Shown here: one piece after another, positions 1 to 10,823 of the stretch
Layout: each line of letters begins with the position of its first letter
Numbering within the stretch: position 1 is the stretch's first letter
NCBI GenBank assembly: GCA_963576785.1
Contig: OY756139.1
Span: 3,968,001 to 4,032,000, forward strand
DNA: 64,000 bases
Source: Chlorophyllum brunneum
Taxonomy: Eukaryota; Basidiomycota; Agaricomycetes; Agaricales; Agaricaceae
Direction of reading: 5' to 3'
The notes under the pieces: model-generated
The model's database searches: none
Seen by the model: only the letters and a program-made list of their open reading frames with translations
What the model was told of the DNA's origin: nothing
Program-made: the position numbers and the translations under genes

Positions 1-456
1 CATCTGGGCATCTGGTGAATCGTATGACGTGATTGTTCCAATCAATTTCCGGGTTATGCTTGACCAGCCAGTCGTGTCCGAGATATAAGTCTGCACTTTC
101 CAGTTGTGTTACCAAAGCGTCGATTTGTTCCGTGTGGTTGCCGTTGTTTAATACCAGTTGTGCCTTGTCCATTATTTCTCCTTTTTTATTTTCTGTTCTG
201 TCGGTATTGATTACTCTGATCGGAGTTTCCAGGGGTTTGGTCGGGATCTGCTCTTCTTTTATCGTTCGTTGTGCTATGCACGTGTGGGTGCATCCGGAGT
301 CTACGAGGGTTGTAATTGGTCTGCGTCCTTTTCTTGTCTGGATTGTTGAGTCGAGGAGGAGTTCGCGCGTAGAGTTTTGTTTTTGGGGAATCACGTATCG
401 TCTATTGTGTGATAAAACAGAAACTCTAGGTTTATTGGCTTGCGGGTTTGCGCCTA
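1..456 (-). pseudogene. Gypsy B protease (start of pol, partial)
   Basis: The minus strand is open in a frame different from gag and encodes a retropepsin-like aspartic protease. The active-site core LVDSGCTHTC is visible, followed by a region ending YLGHDWLVKHNPEIDW, which matches the protease of elements A and C. The protease matures Gag-Pol inside the particle. No ATG is needed: the frame is already open at the end of gag, so pol is probably made as a Gag-Pol fusion. The left window edge cuts it before the reverse transcriptase, so I cannot tell whether the rest is intact. Confidence 0.8.
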
Positions 457-1698
457 CTCGGAGCCTTCGACAAAATCCTCTTTCTCCTCCATTTCTTGTT
501 CATCGTCCTCGTTGATCTCTCTGATATGTGCCTTTTTGGGCGCCCAGCAGTTCTTTGATATGTGGCCCTGTTTGCCACAATTGTAACACGTTATCTTGGT
601 GTACGTGACCTTCGTCTTCTTCCTGCAGTATTTGGCGATATGTCCATAGAGGTTGCAGTTGTAGCACCTCGGTTTTCCATTTTGATCAGTGTCTGCCCTT
701 TGTCATCCTATCTCCATGGGCTGTCCTTTACCTCCATAAGTAACTCCGGTGGTGGTTCTGACATCTCCTCGGGTGATGTCTGTTGCTTCATAGCCTTGTC
801 CTACCACGAGGATCATGGTTTTCCATTTGCTATATGTTGTTGGGATGGAGGTTGTCGGGTAGCCTACTATAGTTTGGATAATGTCTGCTCGGGTGTGACA
901 TTTGAGGAGGAATATCGCGTGGGTGTCGTCTGTCCCCGCTTGGGCTCTCAATGCCTCGAATTCAATTAAGAAATCTGCTGTGTTCTTCTTCCCTTGTTTG
1001 AACGTCTCGATTTCTCCTTCTGCTATGGCTTTCCTATTCCCCAAGGAGAATGTGGCCTCTATTTCTTTTGTAAAGTCATCCCAACCCGGTGTTTTCTTAT
1101 TCTGGATGGCTTGTAGCTGCGTGTTGGCATAAGGGCCTGCTAGCCCCCCTTTCATTCTTGCCAGAATTGCTACTATCCTCTGTTCTTCTTCGTCTATCTT
1201 GTTGAACATTAGCCACAAGGATATGGCTCTCCACCAGTCGTCAAATCTGGTTCTATCTCCATTGAAATATCCTGGCTCTGGGGCTAGGTTTTTTGGGACA
1301 TTGATCTCTTCTGTCATTTCTGGTTCTATTTCTGGTTCGCTGTGTTTGTTTTCGTAGGTCTCGGCGATTTCTATATCGGCTGTGGCGTCGGCGACTTCTG
1401 TGTCAATTTCTTCTTCAAATGGAGCTGGTTCTTTGTCTGTGCTGTGTTCGGATTCTTCCTCGTAGGTCTCGGCGATATCTATATCGGATGTGTTCTCGGC
1501 GACTTCTGTGTCGAATTCGGTTTCAAATAGAGCTGTGTTTTCATCTACGCTGTGTTCGGATTTCTGCCGTTTAAGGCCTTCAGGGATTTCTGGTTCTGTT
1601 GATCGTTTAGATCCTGTTGCTACAGGTGAACCCTGGATGTCGGATGGTCTCGGAGCTCTGTATCTTCTTGGTGTTCTCGATGAGCTACTGCTGCTCAT
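454..1698 (-). pseudogene. Gypsy B gag, one TGA stop before the zinc knuckles
   Basis: The capsid/nucleocapsid protein starts at ATG 1698 (Ser-rich N-terminus MSSSSSSRTPRR). Next come an acidic repeat region (copies of a T-D-I-x-I-A-E-T-Y-E motif) and a retrotransposon gag domain (YFNGDRTRFDDWWRAISLWL). Two CCHC zinc knuckles of the CYNCxxxGHIxxxC type lie at about 560-680. The frame is broken by TGA at 703-705, exactly where elements A and C have CGA (Arg, in the MEIGRQRAD segment), so the product would lose its nucleic-acid-binding end. Gag ends at TAG 454-456. Compared with A and C this copy lacks a 9-residue acidic unit. Confidence 0.88.
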
Positions 1699-1778
1699 AT
1701 ACTGTCGTCCTGGTCGGAGGCTATTATTCCAAGCCTAGCTACAAATAGTGGCACCTCTCTTGCAAGGTGAGTTGAATG

Positions 1779-1790
1779 ACACTTTACCAA
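1779..1790 (-). other. Primer-binding site of Gypsy B (self-priming type)
   Basis: The sense-strand sequence TTGGTAAAGTGT lies one base inside the 5' LTR. It is perfectly complementary to a 12-nt stretch in the element's own LTR. See the matching site of element A (54622-54633) for the geometry. Confidence 0.75.
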
Positions 1791-1791
1791 A

Positions 1792-2092
1792 TGTTACGAC
1801 CTTAGTCTCTGACTCAGGTTGCAAGCCTTTGGATAAAGGAAAGGAAGTAGAGAGAGGAAGAAGGGATGATACGATTGGTAAAGTGTAAGGAATACATCAA
1901 GTATTACTACACTTTATATACTAGTGGTAAGGGCTAAGAATAAGGGAGACGAGTAAAGGAGTCATAGGAGACGAGTAGAATGAGTCAGGTAGGAGGCATA
2001 GCCTCTAGGGGTGAGACAGGGAGTGAAACGCGTATGAGGGTACACGAGGTAACGGGTGCATGATAGGAATGAATGGCCTATAGTTCGTAACA
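1792..2092 (-). repeat. 5' LTR of Gypsy B (GyA family, 301 bp)
   Basis: A 301-bp LTR with inverted ends TGTTACGA / TCGTAACA. Six full copies occur in the window, all 301 bp: 1792, 17042, 36631, 42841, 48460 and 54635. In the sense orientation (minus strand) a TATATAAAG box is followed about 34 nt later by ACACTTTACCAA. Confidence 0.92.
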
Positions 2093-2393
2093 CAAGGGGC
2101 CACACTCCACAGCCAACCACCGATCGTTCGCCCATTGTTGCAAAGGTAACGATAAAGCAGACCCGCCCATCGCAGCTACCCCTGCCGGAGAACCATGCCC
2201 TCATAAAGCTACGTGCTCCAACTGTGGCAAGGACCACCTCGCTACTGACCGAAAGTGTCAGTTCTGGAAGAAGTGATTCGACCACGACTGGCATGCAAAT
2301 AAAGTGCTCGAACTAAGAGCCAACAAAGGAGTCCCATTGCCCCCCTCCTCATCATCCCCAGCTAGTCGAAGCCAGACTAACCCCCCCCAATGA
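2093..2393 (+). pseudogene. LINE L1 ORF1, C-terminal end only
   Basis: Only the last ~100 codons of the Gag-like ORF1 remain. A CCHC knuckle is visible (CSNCGKDHLATDRKC), followed by a basic tail. A TGA interrupts the frame after FWKK. The frame ends at TGA 2391-2393, which overlaps the ORF2 start ATG 2390-2392 as ATGA. ORF1 proteins of this type bind the LINE RNA. The N-terminal part, present in L2 (13507 onward), is missing here because the copy is truncated at the Gypsy B LTR. Confidence 0.75.
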
Positions 2394-5300
2394 ATAATGC
2401 CCCCGACGATCAAGACAGGCCTCCTTGCTCACTCCTGAGTGAATTGAAGGTCTGCTCTCACAACATTGGAAGATTGTATGGAGTGATGGAGACAGTCCTC
2501 ACGCGTAGAGGTGACGTCAACCTCCTCCTCATACAAGAACCCCCATGGAGATTTCTCCATGACATTCCCTCATCCGTCTCTAATGATGGATCTCCCCTCA
2601 TAGGAGGCCCAGTTCACCCAGACTGGATGCTCCTTTCATATCCGGTCATCGCCGAAGAAGTCCTCCAAGTGGGACGCCGACAATACCCTCAACGGACGGT
2701 CAACATGGAACACCGTACCACTCCACAAGTCCTCGCCTTTGCTCACAAGAGACTGAAGCGACTCCGACCCTCCATTAGAAGAGATTTAATCAAACATCGA
2801 GACCTCCTGTGTATTTCCCTATATGCAGGAGGAGAAGAACTACTGCTGCTAAATGTCTACAACGACAGCCATAACACCACACTCCACTTCCTTGAGGAGC
2901 GCCTCTTCAACCTCCTGCCCTTCCTATTAATGGGGGGAGATATCAACATCCGATCGGAGTTATGGGACTCTTCAACGGATCAACATCCGGCAAGTGCAGA
3001 CTGTCTCCTTATGATCACCGAAGCCCTCAACCTTGTGAGGACAACTCTGTCTGTGGCCAAGCCAACTCGTTATGCCTCAGACCCCAATCTACCAGACACA
3101 GTCATTGACCTGTTGTTTGTTTTGGGAACATTACCACACATCCCCACCCACTCTATCCAGGAAGGTGATTGGTACAACTCGGACCATGCCCCCCTCCTAA
3201 TTAGGATTCCTATTCCGCAAATGGACATTGTCATTGAACGATTGACAATCCCCAAAGACTCGGATGAAGAAACCAGGTTCCTGACAGATATAGTAGAAGG
3301 AATCAAGAACAAGAACTGGCCAATGAACAATGCGGAAGAGCTGGAAAGAGCAGTCGCAGAATTGGAAGTTTTATTTGACAGATCCTGGAACCAGAATGCG
3401 AAGAAGACCAAGATCACCATTAGATCCAAGACCTGGTGGAATGAGGAGTGCTCCACTGTACTCACTACACACCACGCGGACCGCAAGAACAAGTGCAAAT
3501 GGAATGCCTTTCGCAAGACCACGAGGAAAATGAAAAGAGCATATTTCGACAAGAAGATCCAGGAAATCTCAGTTGACCGAAAGCACCCGTGGGATCTAAT
3601 GCCATGGGTTAAAGATCGTGCACTCCCGGCTATGGAAGCTATGCATCATAACAGCCGACCTTGTCTTATTCTGGACAACCTGTGGATGGCACTCGACCAA
3701 CACTATAATGCCGCCCGTGACAGACCAACTAACACGGCAGTCTTGGACGAACTTCCTCCACCGAACAGAATGGAGAATAGGACTTGGGTGAATTTCTCTC
3801 TCCTCAAGATGATGGATTTGCTCAAGGGTACCTCGAATTCTTCTTCCCCCGGGCCCGACCATATTTCCTGGTCTCATCTTAAGCAGATTGTCACCGATGA
3901 AGCTTGCGCCGATCTCTTCCTCAAAATCAGCAGTGCATGCCTAAGCATCGGATATTGGCTTGCACACTTCAAAAAGTCAACGTCAGTGATCATCCCCAAA
4001 CCTAACAAACCCAACTACTCCACTCCAAAGGCGTTCAGACCGATCATCCTCCTCAATACGCTGGGCAAGCTAATAGAGAAAATGCTCACCAAACGACTCC
4101 AATTCGAGGCGGTGAAATTCAAAGTTCTCCACCCTCACCAACTGGGAGCCATCTGCCAACGATCTACTGAGGACGCAGGTCTCTTTCTGACACATATCAT
4201 CTGGGGAGCCTGGACAAAGAAGAAGAAGACATCAGTACTCGCATTCGATGTCGCCAAATTCTTCCCCTCCCTTAACCACGATCTCCTCATCGACATACTA
4301 GGTCAGCAGGGATTCCTCCCACAAGTCGCAGTGTTCTTCAACAACTACCTTAAAGAGCATCGCACTACCTACCAGTGGAATAGTGAAACCTCCCCGGAAT
4401 ACGATGCAGTGGTAGGAGTAGGTCAAGGTTCTGCCCTTAGCCCCATCCTTTCTGCCCTATACCTCGCCCCCCTCCTTCACATATTCGACACACATATGGA
4501 GGAATACCGTGATAGATGGGACTTTGATGTTCTCTCTTTTGTTGACAACGGCACTTTAGTCGCACAATCTCCATCCCTGGAATGGAACGTCGAGATCCTT
4601 CAACACATGTACCACGAAATGGAGCAGCTCATGAATGAATTCGGCCTAGAAATTGAACATGGCAAGTCCGAGGTCTTCCACTTTATGCATGCAAGACAAG
4701 ACTCGAATCCCTCTATTGATTTGGGATCACCACCGTTCACAGGTTGCACCCCCCTCAAACCGAAAGCCCATTGGTGTTATCTCAGCTTCTACTTCGATTG
4801 GACATTAACCTTCAAGGAACACATTCGATTCTACTCCGCCAAAGCAATATCCACGATTAAGGTGATGAAAATGCTAGGGAACTCTGTTAGAGGTCTGTCC
4901 CCCAGCAACAAAAGATTACTATACCGTTCGTGTGTTGTACCAGTGGCGACATACGGATATCGACTATGGTTTCACAATAGGTCACGAACTAAAGGGACCT
5001 GTGAAATCCTCAACAAAATGCAACGAAGTGTGGCACTCTGGATTACCGGGGCCTTCTGGACTTCTCCCACAGGTGGTGTAGAGTCCCTTGCGGGGCTCAT
5101 GCCCATTAAACTCCATCTCCGAAAGTTGGCCGAATGACAAACATCGAGGTTTCATATGTTGGACGATGAACACGCATTGGCAAGATTGACGAAAGAGTAT
5201 CATTCTTCCCCCCACTGACTTCACATCAAGAATTTCACGGAGATTCAGAAGAAGAAGACATTAGGAGCTGTGATGGACTTTTCGCACCCCACCCCTGAGA

Positions 5301-6439
5301 CTCGGTATATAGAACATTTTAACTCTGTTTCTAAATCTGTCTGGCCCGGACGTAGGTTACTCAACTGTTTCCCTACTAATATATCTTTTACAGGATTTAA
5401 CTGGGACAGCCCTCACCTCTCAAAGATGCTTTGGGACAATGTTACAACAAACACAATGACGGACAAAAAATCCATCATTATTGGCACGGACAGCTCAGTC
5501 CACCCCAACCCTAACCCACTTGCCAGCCAGTTTACAGTGGCAGCTACTATTTGACACCTAGACGGCGGGAGCTCTATCATGAAGAGACTCGGAGGAACTA
5601 CGTCGACAGACACGGAACTAGTCGCGCAGTACTTAGGAATCACCAAGGTACTTGCAACCGCAGAATACAACCAGGTTGAACACATTCACGTGTTCACCGA
5701 CTCCATCACAGCCTCCCAACTCTTACTCGATTGTTCGCCGCACTCCTGCCAGCGACAATCCATCCTCATATCGAAGGCGCTCCTGGTTTGGTTCAACAAG
5801 TCAGACCAACACCACCTTTCCTTTTATCACACACCGTCGAAGTGTAAATACGGTATTCAAAAAGCCACTCATGATTGGATTCAAACAGTCGCCTGGCCTA
5901 ACCGGGGTAGAAATCACCGAGTCCTTAACTCCGTGGACTACTTACGAAAAAAGTCTGCCGAATGAGCAATCCATACATGGCAAGCTATGTTCGGATTCAA
6001 GAAATACAGCAGTAGCTCCTTCCTCCACCTCCCGGTGCGAGCAAATGGGGCCTCCGCCTTACTGTCGCACATCAAGTCCGGTCCCTGGATATGAGAATGT
6101 GGTTACCAGCCTCAGCTCTTTGCAAGAGCATGTCGCGCCATCCTTTGCCATGCCCCGATCGGGGAGTTTTGACTTCGATTCTTCCCCAATGAGGACCTAT
6201 CATGCCACCACTGTGACAGTCAAATGATACAGACTAGGTCGCACATCCTCTATCGTTGCAACAACTTTGATCATCATTTTGGCGTCGACACCATCAAGAC
6301 TTTCGTCAACTTCTTGCGTCGCAACCCTACTGTGTTCAGCTTCCCTCCAGAACCTGACCGCCCTCGTATCCATGCCAGGTCAATACCCCCATTACATCGT
6401 CGTCAAGTCCAAAGGAGGTTTGGGTCTGTGCCTGTGTAA
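2390..6439 (+). pseudogene. LINE L1 ORF2: endonuclease, reverse transcriptase, RNase H (degenerate)
   Basis: The enzyme for target-primed reverse transcription. In order: an AP-type endonuclease (VCSHNIGRLYG, LLIQEPPW, GGDINIRSELWD, SDHAPLLI); a reverse transcriptase from about residue 480 (SSPGPDHISWSHLKQ, KAFRPIILLNTLGKLIEKML, FDVAKFFPSLN, GVGQGSALSPILSALYLAPLL); an RNase H domain (TDSSVHPNPNPLASQ ... HVFTDS); and a C-terminal Cys/His finger. The first 915 codons are open to 5137. Later stops at 5137, about 5217, 5552, 5965 and 6226 are mostly TGA. The catalytic FVDD box reads FVDN (codon 4547-4549 AAC), so this copy should be inactive even where open. Confidence 0.9.
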
Positions 6440-6905
6440 ATCCTTTTCTTTTCCCCCCCTTTTTTTTTTTCTTATGCTCTCCTGGTTATGGACTTCAAAT
6501 TCATTTCTCTATCTCTCCCTTCCTTGCTCATCTACTATTGTATATATAGTTTTCATTCAAAACCCATCTCTCCCGTGGTGTCTGGGCAAATGCCCTCCCA
6601 CATGCTAGTACCGTTTGTTGTTCCCCCTTGTGATTGCGAGTAGATAGTTTCTTTCTATCAATTTCTCTCTCTCACTCTCTCTCTTTCTGAATTCCTCTCT
6701 TCCTCTTTCTCACTGATCAATGTAGGTACCAAACATCTCTCTAGTGTACACGCTAGACGGCATCGAGTCTCAAGGGGTTAGTTTACACATAGTTTACTTT
6801 CCCTGCTCTGAACATTCTGTACATTCTAACTTTGTATGTATGTACATGCAGACTGCGTTCGAGCACCGCTATATAAATTGTTGATTAAAAAAAAAAAAAA
6901 AAAAA

Positions 6906-7753
6906 CCAAAGAGTTCCTTGGCATGAAGATTTCATGAAACCCTATAAACCAATCAATTACCCTAGACCAAATAGATTATCTAGGAAAAGTTCTTGATTGA
7001 TTTAAAGTAATTGGAAAAGAAGAAATTCCATTACCAAATGGATTTATCTTCGAATCCAATACAGGACAGGTGACACCTGACTTTATAAAGAGGTATCAGC
7101 AGTTAGTAGGATCAGTTATGTATCTGATGATAGGCAGTCGGCCTGACATAGCATTTGCCACTGTCAAATTATCACAACATATGACCAACCCTACTAAAGC
7201 GCATTACAATGCAGCCTTACATTTGCTAAAGTATCTTAATGCTACTTGCAAATATAGAATTACCTATAATGGAAGTTCTATGGAAGGCCTTAATGCGTTT
7301 TCAGACTCTGATTGGGCTAGTGATCCAATTAGTCATAAATCTGTAACTGGATATTTCTGTTTATTAGCCAGTGGAGCTATTGCTTGGCTAAGTAGAAAAT
7401 AGAAAACAGTAGCATTATCTTCCACCAAAGCTGAGTATATGGCTTTGTCAGATTGCAGTCAACAACTTGTTTGGACTGTCAATTTGTTGGAAGAAATTGG
7501 TATCCGATCATTAGCCCCTTATCTCTTTGGTGATAATGAGGGTTCAATATTTTGGGCCAAAAATCCAGTAACAGAAAAATGTTCAAAACATGTCGACATC
7601 AAATACCATTACATACGTGATTTGGTAGAAGACGGAAAGATTGAAATATTCTCTGTAAAAGGCACAGAAAATCCTGCCGATATTCTCACAAAGAATTTGG
7701 ACAAAATCAAATTCAATCTATTCCAACCTTACCTTGGCTTGATGTTTGAGTGA
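6906..7753 (+). pseudogene. Copia E pol fragment: end of reverse transcriptase and RNase H
   Basis: Ty1/Copia-type pol on the plus strand. The reading runs from the reverse transcriptase tail (KEFLGMKIS) through VGSVMYLMIGSRPDIAFAT, the RNase H start (SDSDWASDPISHKSVTGY), ALSSTKAEYMALSD, and the typical end KYHYIRDLVEDGKIEI ... NPADILTKNLDK, stopping before the purine tract GCAAGGAGGAG at 7777-7787. It is cut on the left by the LINE poly(A). TGA stops lie near 6934 and 6994. A TAG near 7400 replaces the CAG of copy 2. It is therefore a dead fragment lacking gag, protease, integrase and the catalytic half of RT. Confidence 0.88.
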
Positions 7754-7787
7754 TTAAAACTCTATACTGATACAGAGCAAGGAGGAG

Positions 7788-8360
7788 TGTTGAAGTTCGG
7801 ACATATTCTAGAAATAGACTATGAGGTCATTATGATAATAATAGACTGATCCGTTACTTTCCAGTAACTTCAATTCCGTAGTAACTTCCTATGAGTTGCT
7901 CTGCATACAATGAGAGTCATAAGTACTTGATAGATTATTCTACATAGTACCAATGACTAGTACAATATGTTCTGCAGTACTCCGCAGGCACTATGCCACA
8001 GTTAAAGAGAGTCATAAGGAACAATCTATGCATTACTAGTATTTTATGTAGTATGACTCACCTATGTTACAATATGTATATAAACCCCATGTAGCAGACC
8101 TAAGTTCTGCATCTTGTTCAATCGAACAACTTCTTCATCATCGCTTATCTTCTTCAGTACAACACCAGTCTCGATCTCCTCGACTTTGACCTGTCTACCT
8201 CTGACACCGACCTCTTTATAACTCATATCTGTCTATCTGAATTACCTTTCTATAGGTATCATATAGAAGCATATTATATTGGTAAGTAGACCCTACATTC
8301 TCTCCCACTGCATTTACTGCTGCCCCCAGCAAACAACTCGTTACGGTCATTTCCTCAACA
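7788..8360 (+). repeat. 3' LTR of Copia E (573 bp)
   Basis: The LTR begins TGTTGAAGTTCGG and ends TTTCCTCAACA, with inverted ends TGTTGA/TCAACA. A TATATAAA box is near 8085. It recurs at 55416-55988 and, inverted, as a solo LTR at 25641-26214. A 126-bp patch (8128-8253) differs strongly from the copy at 55756-55881 but encodes a similar peptide; see findings. It is followed without a gap by Gypsy F pol, so Copia E was inserted in Gypsy F. Confidence 0.9.
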
Positions 8361-10816
8361 GCCCGAGAAATGTGAATTCGAGAAACAGCATCTCGAGTAC
8401 CTTGGTGCTGTAATCTCCCCATCATTCATTAAAATGGATGCAGCCAAACTCGAAGGAATCAAGAATTGGCCAGTACTCAAAACAACCCGCAATGTGCGAA
8501 AATTTATTGGATTCTGTAACTTCTACAGAAGATTCATCAAGAATTATGCACAACATGCCACACCGCTAAACTCCCTCATGTCCAAGAATGTTAAATTCCA
8601 TTGGACCAATGAGCACCAAGCCGCCTTCGAAGATTTGAAGAAACGCTTCATGGAGAAGCCTATTTTGATTGTGCCAGATCCCAATAAGCCCTTTGAAATC
8701 AAAACTGATGCCTCCATATATGCCTCAGGAGCTGTCCTCACCCAATGCGATGACAATGGAGTAAAGCACCTGATTGCCTTTATCTCCAGAGCATTCAACT
8801 CAACAGAATGAAACTACCATTGCTCAGAGCAAGAATGGCTAGCTATCATATGAGCCTTAAAAGAATGGTGCCACCATTTGGAAGGAGCCAAACATGAATT
8901 CATTGTATGGAGCAATCACGAGAACTTATCCTGATTCAAGGAACCCCAAACCCTTAATTGACGCCAAGCCCATTGGGCAGCCTATATAGGACACTTCAAA
9001 CCTCAGCTGAAGGTTAAGCATATACCCAGCTGAAAGAACAGCCCAGCCAATGCATTATCACGACAACCCGACCACACTCCTGATGACAAAGATAACCAGG
9101 AAGTGACCGTATTCAATGGTACCATAGTGCACCTCCTCACTGAGGCTGATCTTGACAAAGTACGTCAACATTGTGATATGGTTGACCCTGACCTTGACAA
9201 GACACCTGATGGTGATCTCCCACACAATGCTGAGTCATCATTCCAAATGACCCTGGATTGAAGCACCAGATCAGTGAACGTGCCCACGATGCCTTACCAA
9301 ACCTCCACCCAGGAGCAGCAGCTACCCTATCCAAGATACTGGACTGTGCCTATTGACCAGGAATCAAGGACTACATCTGCGAGTATGTCACTGGATGTCC
9401 GAATCCCATTCCACGCATTTAAAATGCTACCTGCACAATCTTAGTAGTAGCTCATTTTCACTACGTTATAATAAATTAAGTTAAAAAATATCAATAACAA
9501 ATCTGTACACTAGAATAGCTTTGCTTATACCTTTTATTTCTAGTAGCGTAACTATTCTAACGTATATCATAAATGATATAACCAAATAAGATAGTCGCAA
9601 TTACTGAAACTAATGATCCAAAACTAGATACGGCATTCCATCCACTAAATGCATCAGGATAATCAGGTATTCTTCTAGGCATACCGAATGCCAGCAATTC
9701 AAGATTAACTGTCACCCGACAAAACCACCACTACAACCTATTCCTGCACCCAAGTTGACCTGTCCATTTTCCCAAATATCAATGGACCTTATCACTGATC
9801 TCCCCCCGTCCGGAGGATATGATTGTATTTTATCCATAGTGGACCATGGATTATCAAAGGGGATAATTCTAGTGCCAACTACCAAAAGCACCAATGCACA
9901 ACAAATTGCACAACTATTGGTTGACCACCTCTTTGCCAAATATGGCATACCTGACAAAATCATCTCCGACCGAGATCCGCGATTTACTGCCAAAGCAATG
10001 CAAGAATTCTATAAACTGCTTAACATCAACCCTGCCTATTCAACAGCCTATCACCCACAAACTGACAGATCAACTGAACGGATCAATCAGGAAATCGAGC
10101 TATATTTAGCACTTGCCACTGCAGCTCAACCAAATGATTGGGCAAAGTTCCTCTCACTCTATGAATTTGCTCATAACAACCATCCCCATGCTGGATGAAA
10201 GGAGTCACCTTTCCAGCTACTCTATGGCTATGCACCGAAATCATTTCCCACTACTCTGGAACCAACAAACATCCCTGCCACTGAGGATTGCCTCAAGAAA
10301 CTATCCAATGCTCAACATCAAGCCCTCGAAGCACACAACCACACCCGTGAAATCATGGCCAAACAAACCACAAATTATGGGTTACCAAACTTTAACAAAG
10401 GGGATAAAGTTTGGTTAGAAAACAAACACCTGCCAATAAACTTTGCAAATAGGAAAATTGCCCAAAGAAGGGAAGGACGTTTCACAATCATCAAGAAGAT
10501 CTCACCCATTGTGTTTCAGCTAAAATTACCTGAAACATGGAAGATCTATAACAAGTTTCATGCCTCTCTCCTTACCTCTGCAATCAAAAACACGATCTAT
10601 GGACAACACATGTCTCAACCCCTCCCTCTCCTTGTTGATGATCAAGAAGAATACAAAGTCGAGACCATTCTTCACCATAAAAGGGTAAATAATCATTTCA
10701 GATACCTAATCAAGTGGAAAGGCTACCACACTTCCGAAAATTCATGGGAACCTGCATCAAACCTCCAAAACACAAAGGATATACTTGAAGCCTATAAAAG
10801 AGCTCACAACATCTGA
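8361..10816 (+). pseudogene. Gypsy F1 pol: RT tail, RNase H, integrase, chromodomain
   Basis: The RT thumb and connection (HLEYLGAVISPSFIKMDAAKL, FIGFCNFYRRFIKNYAQ) lead into RNase H (FEIKTDASIYASGAVL). After the cox1 insert comes the integrase HHCC end (CQQFKI), the core (SQISMDLITDLPPSGGYD, KIISDRDPRFTAKAM, HPQTDRSTERINQE) and a chromodomain (YLIKWKGYHTSENSWEP) at 10680-10790. TGA interrupts at least seven times, for instance after FNSTE (8809), in LAII*ALKEW and LN*RQAHWA. In this family those sites carry Arg, so CGA to TGA explains them. The catalytic YxDD half of RT is missing. pol ends at TGA 10814-10816, eight bases before the ATG of the next frame. Confidence 0.87.
9403..9686 (-). other. 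cox1: Nuclear mitochondrial insert (NUMT): 3' end of cox1
   Basis: The minus strand from 9685 to 9557 reads [18 protein letters not shown], then [21 protein letters not shown] and a stop. This is the conserved C-terminal transmembrane segment of cytochrome c oxidase subunit 1. The remaining bases (9403-9556) are AT-rich and look like mitochondrial intron or flank. The duplicated segment at 57020-57045 lacks it: there the integrase reads straight through CPKCQQFKI. Comparison gives an insertion of about 284 bp with no target duplication and at most 1 bp of microhomology, as expected for end-joining capture of organelle DNA. It was added after the segment was duplicated. Confidence 0.92.
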
Positions 10817-10823
10817 GCTCCCC

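Larger units (their letters stand above)
1..2092 (-). mobile_element. Gypsy element B, 5' part (GyA family), runs off the left edge
   Basis: This is a Ty3/Gypsy LTR retrotransposon on the minus strand. In element order it has a 5' LTR (1792-2092), a primer-binding site (1779-1790), gag (454-1698) and the start of pol (protease, from about 456 down to base 1). The rest lies outside the window. It is closely similar to the complete copies at 36631-43141 and 48460-54935, which show the missing order. It is inserted in, or fused to, the 5' side of LINE L1. The five bases after the LTR are CAAGG, but the matching duplication is outside the window. Confidence 0.9.
2093..6905 (+). mobile_element. 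LINE L1 (Tad-like non-LTR retrotransposon), 5'-truncated
   Basis: A non-LTR retrotransposon on the plus strand. It has the end of ORF1 with a CCHC knuckle (2093-2393), ORF2 (2390-6439), a pyrimidine-rich 3' UTR (6440-6886) and a poly(A) tail of about 19 A (to 6905). The 3' end ...GCTATATAAATTGTTGATTAAA is shared by all LINE copies here. Its 5' end abuts the LTR of Gypsy B and its tail is followed directly by Copia E sequence. The last ~570 bp are nearly identical to LINE L3, while the upstream body is clearly more divergent from L3. Confidence 0.9.
6330..9829 (+). repeat. Duplicated mosaic segment, copy 1
   Basis: The LINE 3' end, the Copia E fragment, the Copia E LTR and the start of Gypsy F recur in the same order and with the same junctions at 47477-57173, with roughly 1% difference by eye. 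Copy 2 carries Gypsy A inside it. Copy 1 carries the cox1 insert (9403-9686). Shared junctions mean the block was duplicated, not assembled twice. Upstream of about 6330 the two LINE copies diverge clearly, so that boundary lies inside LINE sequence. Confidence 0.82.

Noticed and set aside
33..515. Plus-strand frames over Gypsy B, C and A (for example 33-515, 1053-equivalents at 41053 and 52848)
   Set aside because: They are mirror frames of protease and gag; the minus strand carries the retroviral motifs.
8361..10816. Alternative genetic code (TGA as Trp) to explain repeated TGA codons
   Set aside because: TGG is used normally for Trp in the same frames, and TGA sites match Arg CGA in sister copies. 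CpG decay is enough.
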